Assembly (NCBI RefSeq): GCF_000756655.1
Contig: NZ_ARXU01000012.1
Location: 1-64,000 of the forward strand
Source of the DNA: Alcanivorax jadensis T9
GTDB lineage: Bacteria; Pseudomonadota; Gammaproteobacteria; Pseudomonadales; Alcanivoracaceae
Direction: 5' to 3'
DNA: 64,000 nt
The notes beneath the pieces are model-generated. The model had not been told where the DNA came from. It did not search any database and saw nothing but the letters and a program-made list of their open reading frames with translations. The position numbers and the translations under genes are program-made. Within the stretch, counting starts at the first letter, position 1; every line of letters starts with the position of its first letter. This document shows positions 8,758 through 17,633 of this stretch, one piece after another.

Positions 8758-10098
8758 TCATTCCGGGTGGCGGCCGTCAAAGAACTCTCGACTCAACCTC
8801 ACCACCACGGGTGACAATAATAGCAGAGCTATCAGGTTGGGTATCGCCATCAGGATATTCATGATGTCGGCCAGCGCCCAGACCAGGTTCAGGCTGACAA
8901 CGGCGCCAAACGGTACGGCCAGTACCCAGATCACGCGGAAGGGGAGGACGGCCCGGTCGCCAAACAGGAATTGGGTGCATCGTTCGCTGTACAGGCTCCA
9001 GCCCAGCAGGGTGGTGAAGGCAAAAATCGCCAGGCCGCCGGCCACAATCACATTGCCGAAGTCACCGAAAGTAGATGAGAAGGCCAGGGCGGACAGGGGG
9101 GCACCTTCGGCGCCGCTGGTCCAGGCACCGGAGGCGATAATGGCCAGACCGGTGATGGAGCAGACGATAATGGTGTCGATAAAGGTGCCCAGCATGGCGA
9201 TGGAGCCCTGTCTGGCCGGGTGATCGGTATTGGCGGATGCATGGGCGATGGGTGCGCTGCCCAGTCCGGCCTCGTTTGAGAATATGCCCCGGGCAATGCC
9301 GAAACGGATTGCTTCCTTGACCAGGGCGCCGGCAAAACCGCCAGCCGCCGCGGTGCCGGTGAAAGCGCTTTCGAAGCATAGGGCCAGGGCGGCGGGCAGC
9401 GCGTCAGCGTGGTCCACCAGCACCACCAAGCCGGCTAGAAGGTAAGCCAGCGCCATAAAGGGAACGATATAAGTGGCCACGGTGGCAATCCGTTTCATGC
9501 CGCCTAGCACCACCAGGCCCACGAGGACGGCCAAGGTGACCCCGGTTACCCATGCAGGAAGCCCGAAGCTGTCCTGCAGGCCGTGTGCGACAGAGTTGGC
9601 CTGGACGCTATTGCCAATGCCGAAGCCTGCCAACATGCCGAAGACGGCAAAGGCAATGGCCAGCCAGCGCCAGTTACGGCCCAGACCGTTTTGAATGTAG
9701 TACATAGGGCCGCCCACGTACTGGCCCGCCGCATCTTTTTCCCGGTATTGCACGGCCAGCACGGCTTCTGCGTATTTGGTAGCCATACCCACCAGAGCAA
9801 TCAGCCACATCCACACCAGTGCCCCGGGGCCTCCTGAGTGGATGGCAGTGGCAACACCCACGATGTTACCGGTGCCGATAGTGGCAGAGAGCGACGTGGC
9901 CAAGGCGGCGCCAGCACCAATGGTGCCGACCCCCACCTGCGGGCCGAACATCTGCTTGAAGCCGAATCCCAACTGACGCAGCGGCAGGAACCGCAGGATC
10001 AGGGTCAGGTAGATCCCGGTGCCAGCAATTAGGATTAGTGCCGGCCATCCCCATAAAAAACCACTGATCTGTTTAAGAATGGTAACCGCTTGCTCCAT
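8758..10098 (-). CDS. AGCS-family alanine/glycine:cation symporter
   Basis: The protein is a sodium-coupled amino-acid carrier of the inner membrane, about 446 residues with ~11 hydrophobic helices. The family hallmarks GTGNIVGVATA, GGPMYYIQNGLG and GSAPIAHA are present. The ATG at 10098 has a GGA-containing ribosome site; a TTG 21 bases upstream is less likely. The exact substrate (alanine, glycine or glutamine) cannot be read from sequence. It is encoded upstream of nadC in the same direction but separated by a REP palindrome. Confidence 0.9.
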   Translation of the reverse strand: MEQAVTILKQISGFLWGWPALILIAGTGIYLTLILRFLPLRQLGFGFKQMFGPQVGVGTIGAGAALATSLSATIGTGNIVGVATAIHSGGPGALVWMWLIALVGMATKYAEAVLAVQYREKDAAGQYVGGPMYYIQNGLGRNWRWLAIAFAVFGMLAGFGIGNSVQANSVAHGLQDSFGLPAWVTGVTLAVLVGLVVLGGMKRIATVATYIVPFMALAYLLAGLVVLVDHADALPAALALCFESAFTGTAAAGGFAGALVKEAIRFGIARGIFSNEAGLGSAPIAHASANTDHPARQGSIAMLGTFIDTIIVCSITGLAIIASGAWTSGAEGAPLSALAFSSTFGDFGNVIVAGGLAIFAFTTLLGWSLYSERCTQFLFGDRAVLPFRVIWVLAVPFGAVVSLNLVWALADIMNILMAIPNLIALLLLSPVVVRLSREFFDGRHPE

Positions 10099-10303
10099 GG
10101 CTCTCGTCCATTGCCCCAAAAGGCCTTAGGCTATGGGAATTTAGCGAGCAGGGAAAGCTGGCGACGTGTTTGTGGTTGCATACACACAAAGTCTCACATG
10201 CCAACTGGTTCAAAATTCGTAGACTGTTGATGTGTTAGCTTAGTAGAGTATTAAAACTACAGTCCCATTATTGAAGCGGGTGAAGCTTAACCCCGGGGGT
10301 GTC

Positions 10304-12538
10304 ATGGCCAAGGTTACTCAGCTCAAACCGGTCGCCGGCAAAACAGCCGCTAACAGCCTGCCCAGACCGATCGAAAAAGTGCGTGACCGCTATCTGTCAC
10401 TGGCGTCTTCCTATCTGGAAGATATGCTTGATGGTGCTGACGACACCCTCTACGACCTGGCAGAGAAGGAAACGGATAGCGAGCGCGAGCGTTACTTTGA
10501 TGCCATGCGCCAGCTTCGCGTGCAGCGTGCTGGTCTGGTTGCCAGCCTGAAGCAGGCCATGCAGCACAAGTTTGCCACGCTCGGTCACTCTGACGAACAG
10601 GCCGCGTCGCTTGAAAATGCCAAGTTTGACCTGGACTCCCTGACCCTGGTGAATGAAGAAGACCTGGAAACCTCGGTGGCCCTGGATAACATGGCTCGTC
10701 GTGCCCGTAATGGCTGTGTAGAACAGCTGAAGGTGCTTTGCCACCGTCTGGAATACCTGTTTGAAAGCAAGGCGGAAATCACCGAGCGGAATAATCCGCT
10801 GGAACCGCGTGAGCTGGTCGATGCCTTCAACGAGGGTCTGGAAAAGCTCTCTCTGGACATCAAGGCTCGCCTGATCATCCTCAAGCTGTTTGAGCGAGAA
10901 GTGATGGCGGAAACTGGCTTCATGGTGTCTGAGGCCAATAAGGTACTGGTAGACGCCGGGGTCTTGCCGGATATGAAATCCGCCCCTATTGCGCCTGCAC
11001 GCAAACCGGGAAATCGCTCGTTGGCATCCAGCCAGACTTCCTCTTCTGGTTCGGGTACGGGAAATAACGATCAGATGTTCGGGCTGCTGCAGGAATTGCT
11101 GGTCACCATGCGCGGTATGCAGGGCGGAGCGGCGCCAGCAGGTGGCGGAGCCCTTGTTGGTGGTGATATTAATGCAGCCATGGCGGTCATGCAGAACGGC
11201 GTGCCTTATCTCAATGGCGCCCCGGTGGCCAATGCGGCTTCCGTTCACCAGGTCAGCTCTGATGACTTGATGGGCGTGCTCAATCGTCTGCAGCGTGTCG
11301 AACGCAGCCTCAGCGAAACAGACGGTGAAAAGGCCAACCTGAAGGAAGACCTGTCAGAATTGCTCGATAGTGAGCATGGCGAAGCCATCCATGCCCTGGA
11401 CCAAGCCGATGACGATGTGATTAACCTGGTGTCTCTGCTGTTTGATTTCATTCTGGATGACGAGGGCCTGCCCTCCGAGATCAAGGCGCTGATAGGGCGC
11501 CTGCAGATCCCCTTGCTGAAAGTAGCAATCACCGACAAGACCTTCTTCAGTAACGACAACCACGAAGCTCGACTACTGCTCAACATGCTCGCCCGGGCCG
11601 GCAATCAGTGGGACCCGCAACAGGGCATCCAGGACGATCTGTACCAGCGTATCAACCACGCGGTACATCGCATCATTGATGACTTTGAAGACGATGCCAG
11701 TTTGTTCGCCACCCTGCTGGATGAGTTTCAGCGCTTTTTCGACAGCCAGAGCTCACGCTCCGAGCGTGTTGAGCAACGGGTGCGTGAAGCGGAGGAAGGC
11801 AAGGCTCGTGCCGAGTTGGCCCGTCAGGAAGTGGTGGCGGTGCTCGACAAGCGCATGGCCGGCCGTCAACTGCCGGATGTGGTGGTGCGGTTACTGCGCC
11901 AGGGTTGGCAGCAGGTGCTTTACCTGACCTGGTTGCGCGAAGGCGCCGATAGCGCTGCCTGGCAACAGCAGGTCAAGGTGGTTGATGGGGTGGTCTGGAG
12001 TGTCCTGCCGCACCGCGATCAGGCGGCTCTGGAAAAGCTCAAGGCGCTCAGCCCCAAACTCCTGAAGACTCTGCATAGCGGGCTTGGCCAGATCAGTTAC
12101 GATGAGGCAGAAGCCAAGCAGTTACTGATCAAGTTCCAGGATGTGCACCAGCAATTGCTCAAAGGCCTGGAAACTGAGCGAGTGCCTGTGGAGCCGGAAA
12201 TGCCGGTACCGCAACCGCAAGCCCAGGAAGAAGCCGTATTGCCGGAAAACCATTTCCTGGTGAAAAAAGCCGGTCAGCTTGCTCCGGGTCAGTGGATTGA
12301 GATCATGGACGGTGACGAGCCGCGTCGCGCAAAGCTGGCTGCCAATATCCGCGCAGGGGTGAAGATGGTGTTTACCAACCGGCGCGGGATCAAGGTGGAA
12401 GAGTTCTCTGCTTACACTCTGGCCGTTGCCCTGCATGAGGGGACTGTTAAACTCATTGAAGAGGGAGCCCTGTTCGACCGGGCTCTGGAAGCGGTTATTG
12501 GCGACCTGCGCCGCATGCAGGCCAACGCACAGCACTAG
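10304..12538 (+). CDS. DUF1631 family protein
   Basis: This 744-residue protein is probably cytosolic and matches DUF1631, a family of unknown function found next to nadC/ampD in Pseudomonas. It has an acidic, helix-rich N-terminal two-thirds with a low-complexity Gly/Ser linker near residues 240-300. A long charged helical segment lies around 490-530. The C-terminal ~100 residues (GQWIEIMDGDEPRRAKLAA ... FTNRRGIKVEEFS) look like a PilZ-type beta-barrel with Arg residues. That resemblance suggests cyclic-di-GMP or signalling roles, but binding is not shown. The ATG at 10304 follows CCCGGGGG; an upstream TTG at 10271 is possible. Older annotations call such proteins thymidine phosphorylase without sequence support. 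Confidence 0.85.
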   Translation: MAKVTQLKPVAGKTAANSLPRPIEKVRDRYLSLASSYLEDMLDGADDTLYDLAEKETDSERERYFDAMRQLRVQRAGLVASLKQAMQHKFATLGHSDEQAASLENAKFDLDSLTLVNEEDLETSVALDNMARRARNGCVEQLKVLCHRLEYLFESKAEITERNNPLEPRELVDAFNEGLEKLSLDIKARLIILKLFEREVMAETGFMVSEANKVLVDAGVLPDMKSAPIAPARKPGNRSLASSQTSSSGSGTGNNDQMFGLLQELLVTMRGMQGGAAPAGGGALVGGDINAAMAVMQNGVPYLNGAPVANAASVHQVSSDDLMGVLNRLQRVERSLSETDGEKANLKEDLSELLDSEHGEAIHALDQADDDVINLVSLLFDFILDDEGLPSEIKALIGRLQIPLLKVAITDKTFFSNDNHEARLLLNMLARAGNQWDPQQGIQDDLYQRINHAVHRIIDDFEDDASLFATLLDEFQRFFDSQSSRSERVEQRVREAEEGKARAELARQEVVAVLDKRMAGRQLPDVVVRLLRQGWQQVLYLTWLREGADSAAWQQQVKVVDGVVWSVLPHRDQAALEKLKALSPKLLKTLHSGLGQISYDEAEAKQLLIKFQDVHQQLLKGLETERVPVEPEMPVPQPQAQEEAVLPENHFLVKKAGQLAPGQWIEIMDGDEPRRAKLAANIRAGVKMVFTNRRGIKVEEFSAYTLAVALHEGTVKLIEEGALFDRALEAVIGDLRRMQANAQH

Positions 12539-12561
12539 TCGTTGGTTTGTCCGCGCGGGCA

Positions 12562-12849
12562 TAGAACCTGTTCATGATCTATACGCAGCCGCGTTGCCGC
12601 TAAAAATGGTGCCAGGCAATACTCGCAGAGCACAGAGGGCGCGGACCGCAGGGCCTGACGGGTCAAGTTCAAGGTCCGCAACACAGCATGGCGCCATTTT
12701 TAGCGGTAACCCGAAGGGCCGGGCCCCTTTTTCCGCCAGCCCGCGATTGCTCTTATTGATGTAGAATGATTACACGACACAATCGCAATCACGACCTGGC
12801 GAAAAAATTGACTCCGGCGCGGTTGCGTATAGATCATGAACAGGTTCTA
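12562..12849 (+). repeat. Structured intergenic element, copy 1 (upstream of ampD)
   Basis: This 288-base element closes on itself through a 32-bp terminal stem (12562-12593 with 12818-12849) broken only by one G-T pair. Inside is an 18-bp stem (12597-12614 with 12689-12706) that holds a smaller hairpin (GCGGACC 12641-12647 with GGTCCGC 12673-12679). A second arm has GCGATTG (12743-12749) paired with CAATCGC (12780-12786). It fills the DUF1631-ampD gap and ends exactly where the ampD ribosome site begins. Its sister is at 13414-13696 in the same orientation; differences between the copies are largely compensatory. I see no ORF in it. It may be a structured RNA, a leader, or a MITE-like mobile repeat. 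Confidence 0.85.
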
Positions 12850-12863
12850 AGGAGCTTGCGCGG

Positions 12864-13427
12864 GTGCTCACTCTCAACGAACACCGGGTCGATCAGGCAC
12901 AGTGGTGTCCATCCCCCAATTTCAATCCCCGCCCCGATCCCGATGATATTTCCCTGTTGGTGATTCATAACATCAGCCTGCCGCCGGAGCAGTTCGGCGG
13001 CGATTATATCCAGGCCCTGTTCCAGAACTGCCTGAACCCGGACGACCATCCCTATTTCCGCGAAATCCACCAGCTCACCGTGTCCTCGCATTTTCTCATT
13101 CGGCGTGACGGCAGCCTGTTGCAGTTTGTTCCCTGCGATCGGCGGGCCTGGCATGCCGGCGTTTCCTGCTTTGCCGGGCGGGAAAACTGTAATGATTTTT
13201 CCATCGGCATCGAGCTGGAAGGCGCAGATACTGTTCCCTATGAAGACGTGCAGTACGCGACCCTGACGGAACTCACAGCGCTACTGCAGTGCCACTATCC
13301 GGCGATCGACGATACCCGCATCACCGGCCACGAACATATCGCCCCGGGCCGCAAGACCGACCCGGGCCCCGCTTTCGACTGGACGACCTATAGGGCTCGC
13401 CTGGCTGGATTTAAGAGCCTATCTTGA
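12864..13427 (+). CDS. ampD: 1,6-anhydro-N-acetylmuramyl-L-alanine amidase AmpD
   Basis: AmpD is the cytosolic zinc amidase that removes the peptide from anhydro-muropeptides during cell-wall recycling; its loss derepresses AmpC beta-lactamase in many species. The zinc ligands H35, H156 and D166 are in place (VIHNISL and TGHEHIAPGRKTDPGP). The 187-residue length is normal. The GTG start at 12864 has an AAGGAG site 9 bases upstream. Repeat element 1 ends just before that site. The last codons (Lys-Ser-Leu-Ser, stop at 13425-13427) lie inside the left arm of repeat element 2. The partner genes ampE (next) and ampG (27364) are in this window. Confidence 0.95.
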   Translation: MLTLNEHRVDQAQWCPSPNFNPRPDPDDISLLVIHNISLPPEQFGGDYIQALFQNCLNPDDHPYFREIHQLTVSSHFLIRRDGSLLQFVPCDRRAWHAGVSCFAGRENCNDFSIGIELEGADTVPYEDVQYATLTELTALLQCHYPAIDDTRITGHEHIAPGRKTDPGPAFDWTTYRARLAGFKSLS

Positions 13428-13696
13428 ATCTATCCGCAGCCGCGTTGCCGCTAAAAATGGCCCCAGGCAAGGCATGAACCGTAGGGCCTGACGGGTCAAG
13501 TTCAAGGTTCATAACACAGCATGGGGCTATATTTAGCGGTAACCCGAAGGGCCGGGCCCCTTTTGCCACCAGCCCGCGATTGCGCTTGCTTATGTAGAAT
13601 GACTACACAGCACAATCGCAATCACGATCTGGCGACCCTATTTACAGGGTAAGAAAGGACTCCGGCGCGGCTGCGGATAGATTCTAAATAGGCTCT
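13414..13696 (+). repeat. Structured intergenic element, copy 2 (between ampD and ampE)
   Basis: This 283-base sister of the element at 12562 has a 31-bp terminal stem (13414-13444 with 13666-13696, two mismatches). It keeps the same inner 18-bp stem (13448-13465 with 13522-13539) and the small hairpin (ATGAACC 13474-13480 with GGTTCAT 13506-13512). The hairpin loop and flanking segments are nearly identical to copy 1, while stem bases change in pairs. It lacks an 18-base insertion present in copy 1 and has an extra hairpin (ACCCT...AGGGT) near 13635-13650. It overlaps the ampD stop and ends one base before the ampE CAGGAGG ribosome site. Confidence 0.85.
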
Positions 13697-13710
13697 CAGG
13701 AGGAAATGGC

Positions 13711-14547
13711 ATGAAGTTTCTGGTGCTGATACTGGTCCTCGGCCTGCGCCGTCTGGATACCAGCTGGCCATTATGGCTCACCAACCCGCAACGCCATCAG
13801 GGCTGGTTGCAGCAATGGGGCAACCGCCTGGGGCAGGGACAGCGAGTCTGGTGGCTGGCCGTGCTGTTGCCGGCACTATTGATTTACGCCCTGACTTGCT
13901 GGCTGGACGGCTTCTGGGGGCAGTTGTTAGTGCTGGTTCTGGGCATGGTATTGATCTTGTGGCTGGTTGGCGGACAAAGCGAGTTCCGTCATGTGGATGA
14001 ATTACTGGTGCGCGGTCGAATGAACGACCCGGAAGGCTTTGCTGCCCTGGCCACGGATGAATTCGATGTGACCGGAACACCTGGTGATCCTGCCTACCAG
14101 AGTGCCCTGACGGAAAAGATTCTGGCGCGGGAGCAGCAGCTCTTTATCGCGATCTTCTGGCTGGTGGTGCTGGGTTTCGGAGCGGCGTTTCTGGTCGTAC
14201 TCAATCGAGCCTGGGTAACCCGGGCTGGCGACGAGCAGGCCAATCACTGGCAAGCTCGCCTGGATGGCTGGCTAAGCTGGCCGGCCAACAGACTGCTGGT
14301 GCTGAGCATGGCGCTGGCCGGTGATTTCACCGCGGTTATGGAAAAAATGCGTGGCCATTGGTGGCGTCAGGAACACAGTGGCCAGCCGCTGCAGCAAGTG
14401 GCTAATGTGGCCCTGGAGGACTCCCAGGCTAGCGGTGACGGCTCCCTGTCCGCGGCCCTGGATCATCTGGAATCCCTGCAGGGGCTGTTACTGCGCTGCG
14501 TTGCCATCTGGCTGATCCTGGCGGCGCTGTGGATTATTGTGATCTAA
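13711..14547 (+). CDS. ampE: AmpE-like inner-membrane protein
   Basis: The 278-residue protein has about four hydrophobic helices (near residues 50-85, 145-165, 195-215 and 255-278) and the AmpE-type start MKFLVLILVLGLRRLD. AmpE forms the ampDE operon in enterobacteria and Pseudomonas and is thought to sense or modulate the AmpD/AmpC pathway; its molecular activity is unknown. The ATG at 13711 follows CAGGAGG. The 283-base gap from ampD is unusually long for this operon and consists of the structured repeat. Confidence 0.9.
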   Translation: MKFLVLILVLGLRRLDTSWPLWLTNPQRHQGWLQQWGNRLGQGQRVWWLAVLLPALLIYALTCWLDGFWGQLLVLVLGMVLILWLVGGQSEFRHVDELLVRGRMNDPEGFAALATDEFDVTGTPGDPAYQSALTEKILAREQQLFIAIFWLVVLGFGAAFLVVLNRAWVTRAGDEQANHWQARLDGWLSWPANRLLVLSMALAGDFTAVMEKMRGHWWRQEHSGQPLQQVANVALEDSQASGDGSLSAALDHLESLQGLLLRCVAIWLILAALWIIVI

Positions 14548-14778
14548 ACAATAAGCCGGCTGGGGGCGTTGGAGCTTTGCTCGCAAAGCGAAGATCTCTG
14601 AGCCAGGCCTGGGAAAACGTCAACCCTTCGCTTTGCAAGCAAAGCTCCAACGGCATTCTTGAGTGTCGAACGTCTCGGGCTCGACGTTGGTCGGGTTTTT
14701 TCACTGGGCCGCCGGTGACATGTTGTGGATAGCGAACGTCCAGTCCTTCAGTGACAGGCCAGTGGTGATTATCGTCAT
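14548..14778. other. ampE-aceE intergenic region with family-B repeat
   Basis: No gene is supported here. The left part is the inverted repeat at 14568-14651, followed by about 120 bases leading to the aceE promoter. Confidence 0.6.
14568..14651. repeat. Inverted repeat, family B
   Basis: Arms GTTGGAGCTTTGCTCGCAAA (from 14568) and the complementary arm ending GCAAAGCTCCAAC (to 14651) bracket a ~30-base centre. The trailing GGCATTCTTGAGTG is shared with the copy at 46873-46937, so the repeated unit extends beyond the palindrome. Confidence 0.85.
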
Positions 14779-14806
14779 TTGACCGGCCAGTCATTGCGGC
14801 TAGTAT
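14779..14806 (+). promoter_or_regulatory. Sigma-70-type promoter of aceEF
   Basis: TTGACC (14779-14784) and TAGTAT (14801-14806) are 16 bases apart, about 110 bases before the aceE start. The long leader could hold regulation. I do not see a clear PdhR operator. Confidence 0.6.
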
Positions 14807-14918
14807 GGAAAGAGCTTGTACCGGAGGTCTGGAACCTCTCGCCCAACACCCTCGGGCGCTTATTCCCGCAGCCCTGCAGTGATCCTGCAGGGCTGCCTGG
14901 CTACGCGAAAAAGGACGC

Positions 14919-17597
14919 ATGCCCATGCACAAAAGAAGTTTCTTTGATGATATGGACCCGGCAGAAACCCGGGAGTGGCTCGAAGCCCTGGAATCCGTGG
15001 TCGAGCGCGAAGGCCCGGAACGGGCCGCCTGGCTGCTGGACACCATCACCAATGAGGCCCAGGAACAGGGCATTCGCCGTACTGACCTCAACACCCCGTA
15101 CCTCAATACCATCCCTGCCAAAGACGAAGTGCCGATTCCCAGCGATATCTTCATGGAACGCCGGGTGCGTTCCCTGGTGCGCTGGAATGCACTGGCCATG
15201 GTGATGCGGGCGAACATGGATAACGATGACGAGCTGGGTGGCCACATTGCCTCCTTTGCGTCATCCGCCACGCTTTACGATGTGGGTTTCAATCATTTCT
15301 TCCGGGCTCCCAGCGATAAAAACGAAGGGGACCTGGTGTTCTTCCAGGGCCATTCGGCCCCGGGTGTTTATGCCCGCGCTTACCTGGAAGGGCGTATCAG
15401 CGAAGAGCAGCTAGACAACTTTCGCCGGGAAGTGGATGGCAAGGGCTTGTCCTCCTATCCGCATCCCTGGCTGATGCCGGATTTCTGGCAATTTCCCACC
15501 GTGTCCATGGGGCTGGGGCCGATTCAGGCCATCTACCAGGCTCATGTGATGAAGTACCTGCAAAACCGTGAGCTGATCCAGAAGGATGACCGCAAGGTGT
15601 GGGCCTTCCTGGGCGACGGGGAAATGGACGAGCCGGAATCCCAGGGCGCCCTGGCCCTGGCCGGTCGCGAGAAACTGGATAATCTGATCTTCGTGGTTAA
15701 CTGCAACCTGCAGCGGCTGGATGGTCCGGTGCGTGGTAACGGCAAGATCATCCAGGAACTGGAGGGTGTGTTTCGCGGTGCCGGCTGGAATGTGATCAAG
15801 GTGGTCTGGGGGAGTCTCTGGGACCCACTGCTGGAACGGGACAGCCAGGGCCTGCTGCGCCGCCGTATGGAAGAGTGCGTGGATGGCGAATACCAGGCCT
15901 ACAAGAAAAACGGAGGCGCCTACACCCGTGAGCATTTCTTCGGTGAGTACCCGGAACTGAAGAAGCTGGTGGAGCATATGTCCGACGATGAGGTGTACCG
16001 CCTCAACCGCGGTGGCCACGATCCCTTCAAGGTCTACGCGGCCTACCATGCGGCGGTTAACCATACCGGTCGGCCCACGGTGATTCTGGCCAAGACCGTA
16101 AAGGGTTACGCCACCGGCGCCGGCGAAGCGGTCAACAAGGCCCACCAGATGAAGAAGCTGGACCTGGAAAGCCTGAAGGATTTCCGCGATCGCTTCGATA
16201 TGCCATTCACTGATGAACAGCTCAAGGATGTGCCTTACTACCGGCCGGATGCGAACTCCCCGGAAATGCGCTTCATGAAAGAGCAGCGCGACGAGCTGGG
16301 CGGTTATATGCCAGTGCGTCGTCAGCAGGCCAGCCAGACGCTGACCCTGCCCGGGCTGGATATCTTTGCCAACTTCCTGGAAGGCAGTGGTGACCGGGAA
16401 ATTTCCACCACCATGGCCTTTGTGCGCATGATGAGCGCGCTGATCAAGGACAAGCAGATCGGCGAAAGGGTGGTGCCGATTGTGCCGGATGAAGCGCGCA
16501 CCTTCGGTATGGAAGGCCTGTTTCGGCAGCTGGGCATTTACTCTTCCGGTGGCCAGAAATACGAGCCCGAGGATGCCGGTCAGGTCATGTACTACCGGGA
16601 AGACAAGAAGGGTCGCATCCTGGAGGAGGGCATCAACGAAGCAGGTGCCATGTCCGGCTGGTTGGCGGCAGCCACCAGCTACAGCGTGCACGATTTCACC
16701 CTGATTCCGTTTTATATCTATTACTCCATGTTCGGCTTTCAGCGCGTGGGCGACCTTTGCTGGGCCGCCGGCGACAGCCAGGCCCGCGGTTTCCTGCTGG
16801 GGGCCACCGCCGGTCGTACCACCCTGAACGGGGAAGGGTTGCAGCATCAGGACGGCCACAGTCATCTGCTGGCCAGCACCGTGCCCAACTGTGTCAGCTA
16901 TGACCCCACCTACAGCTACGAGCTGGCGGTGATTCTCCATGATGGCCTCAAGCGCATGTACGAAGACAACGAAAAAGTCTTCTACTACCTGACGCTGATG
17001 AACGAAAACTACGTGCACGGTGCCATGCCGGAAGGGGCCGAAGAAGGCATTCGCCGGGGCATGTACTTGCTGCGCGAAGGCAAGGGCAAAACCAAGAAAT
17101 CCCCCCGCGTACAGTTGCTGGGCAGCGGCACCATTCTGCGTGAAGTGGAAGCGGCGGCGGAGCTGTTGCGCGATGACTTCGGTGTGGCGGCGGATGTGTG
17201 GAGTGTCACCAGTTTTAACGAACTGCGCCGGGAAGGTCTGCGTCTGGACCGGGACGAAATTCTCCACCCGGATCAGGAACGCGAACGCAACTGGGTAGAG
17301 AGATGCCTGGATGGCCGGGACGGCCCGGTGATTGCGTCCACCGATTACATGCGTGCCTTCGCCGACCAGATCCGGCCCTGGGTGCATGCATGCTATACGG
17401 TACTGGGCACCGACGGTTTCGGCCGCAGCGATTCCCGCCAGAAACTGCGCCACTTCTTTGAAGTGGACCGCTATTTCGTCGTGCTGGCGGCACTCAGTGC
17501 CCTGCGCAAGGATGGCAAGGTGGAGGCGGCTGCCGTGAAAAAAGCCATCGAAAAATACGGCATCGACACGGATAAACCCTATCCGGTGATGCATTGA
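14919..17597 (+). CDS. aceE: Pyruvate dehydrogenase E1 component (homodimeric)
   Basis: AceE decarboxylates pyruvate with thiamin diphosphate and passes the acetyl group to lipoyl-AceF. At 892 residues it matches the single-chain enterobacterial type rather than the alpha/beta type. The thiamin motif GDGEMDEPES ... VVNCNLQRLDGPVRGNGK is near residue 230-270. The ATG at 14919 starts MPMHKRSFF; a second ATG two codons later is equally possible. aceF follows 36 bases downstream. No lpd gene is within the window. Confidence 0.97.
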   Translation: MPMHKRSFFDDMDPAETREWLEALESVVEREGPERAAWLLDTITNEAQEQGIRRTDLNTPYLNTIPAKDEVPIPSDIFMERRVRSLVRWNALAMVMRANMDNDDELGGHIASFASSATLYDVGFNHFFRAPSDKNEGDLVFFQGHSAPGVYARAYLEGRISEEQLDNFRREVDGKGLSSYPHPWLMPDFWQFPTVSMGLGPIQAIYQAHVMKYLQNRELIQKDDRKVWAFLGDGEMDEPESQGALALAGREKLDNLIFVVNCNLQRLDGPVRGNGKIIQELEGVFRGAGWNVIKVVWGSLWDPLLERDSQGLLRRRMEECVDGEYQAYKKNGGAYTREHFFGEYPELKKLVEHMSDDEVYRLNRGGHDPFKVYAAYHAAVNHTGRPTVILAKTVKGYATGAGEAVNKAHQMKKLDLESLKDFRDRFDMPFTDEQLKDVPYYRPDANSPEMRFMKEQRDELGGYMPVRRQQASQTLTLPGLDIFANFLEGSGDREISTTMAFVRMMSALIKDKQIGERVVPIVPDEARTFGMEGLFRQLGIYSSGGQKYEPEDAGQVMYYREDKKGRILEEGINEAGAMSGWLAAATSYSVHDFTLIPFYIYYSMFGFQRVGDLCWAAGDSQARGFLLGATAGRTTLNGEGLQHQDGHSHLLASTVPNCVSYDPTYSYELAVILHDGLKRMYEDNEKVFYYLTLMNENYVHGAMPEGAEEGIRRGMYLLREGKGKTKKSPRVQLLGSGTILREVEAAAELLRDDFGVAADVWSVTSFNELRREGLRLDRDEILHPDQERERNWVERCLDGRDGPVIASTDYMRAFADQIRPWVHACYTVLGTDGFGRSDSRQKLRHFFEVDRYFVVLAALSALRKDGKVEAAAVKKAIEKYGIDTDKPYPVMH

Positions 17598-17633
17598 TCG
17601 CACCCCTGCGTGATCTCACAAAAGGAGACTGGT

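Noticed and set aside
12562-13696. Composite transposon carrying ampD
   Set aside because: The two flanking elements are direct copies, but they contain no transposase, and ampD is in its usual synteny with ampE, so movement of ampD as cargo is unlikely.
15411-17603. 730-residue open frame antisense to aceE
   Set aside because: It is the mirror of the strongly biased aceE codons; it has no ribosome site and no recognisable domain, and aceE is certain.
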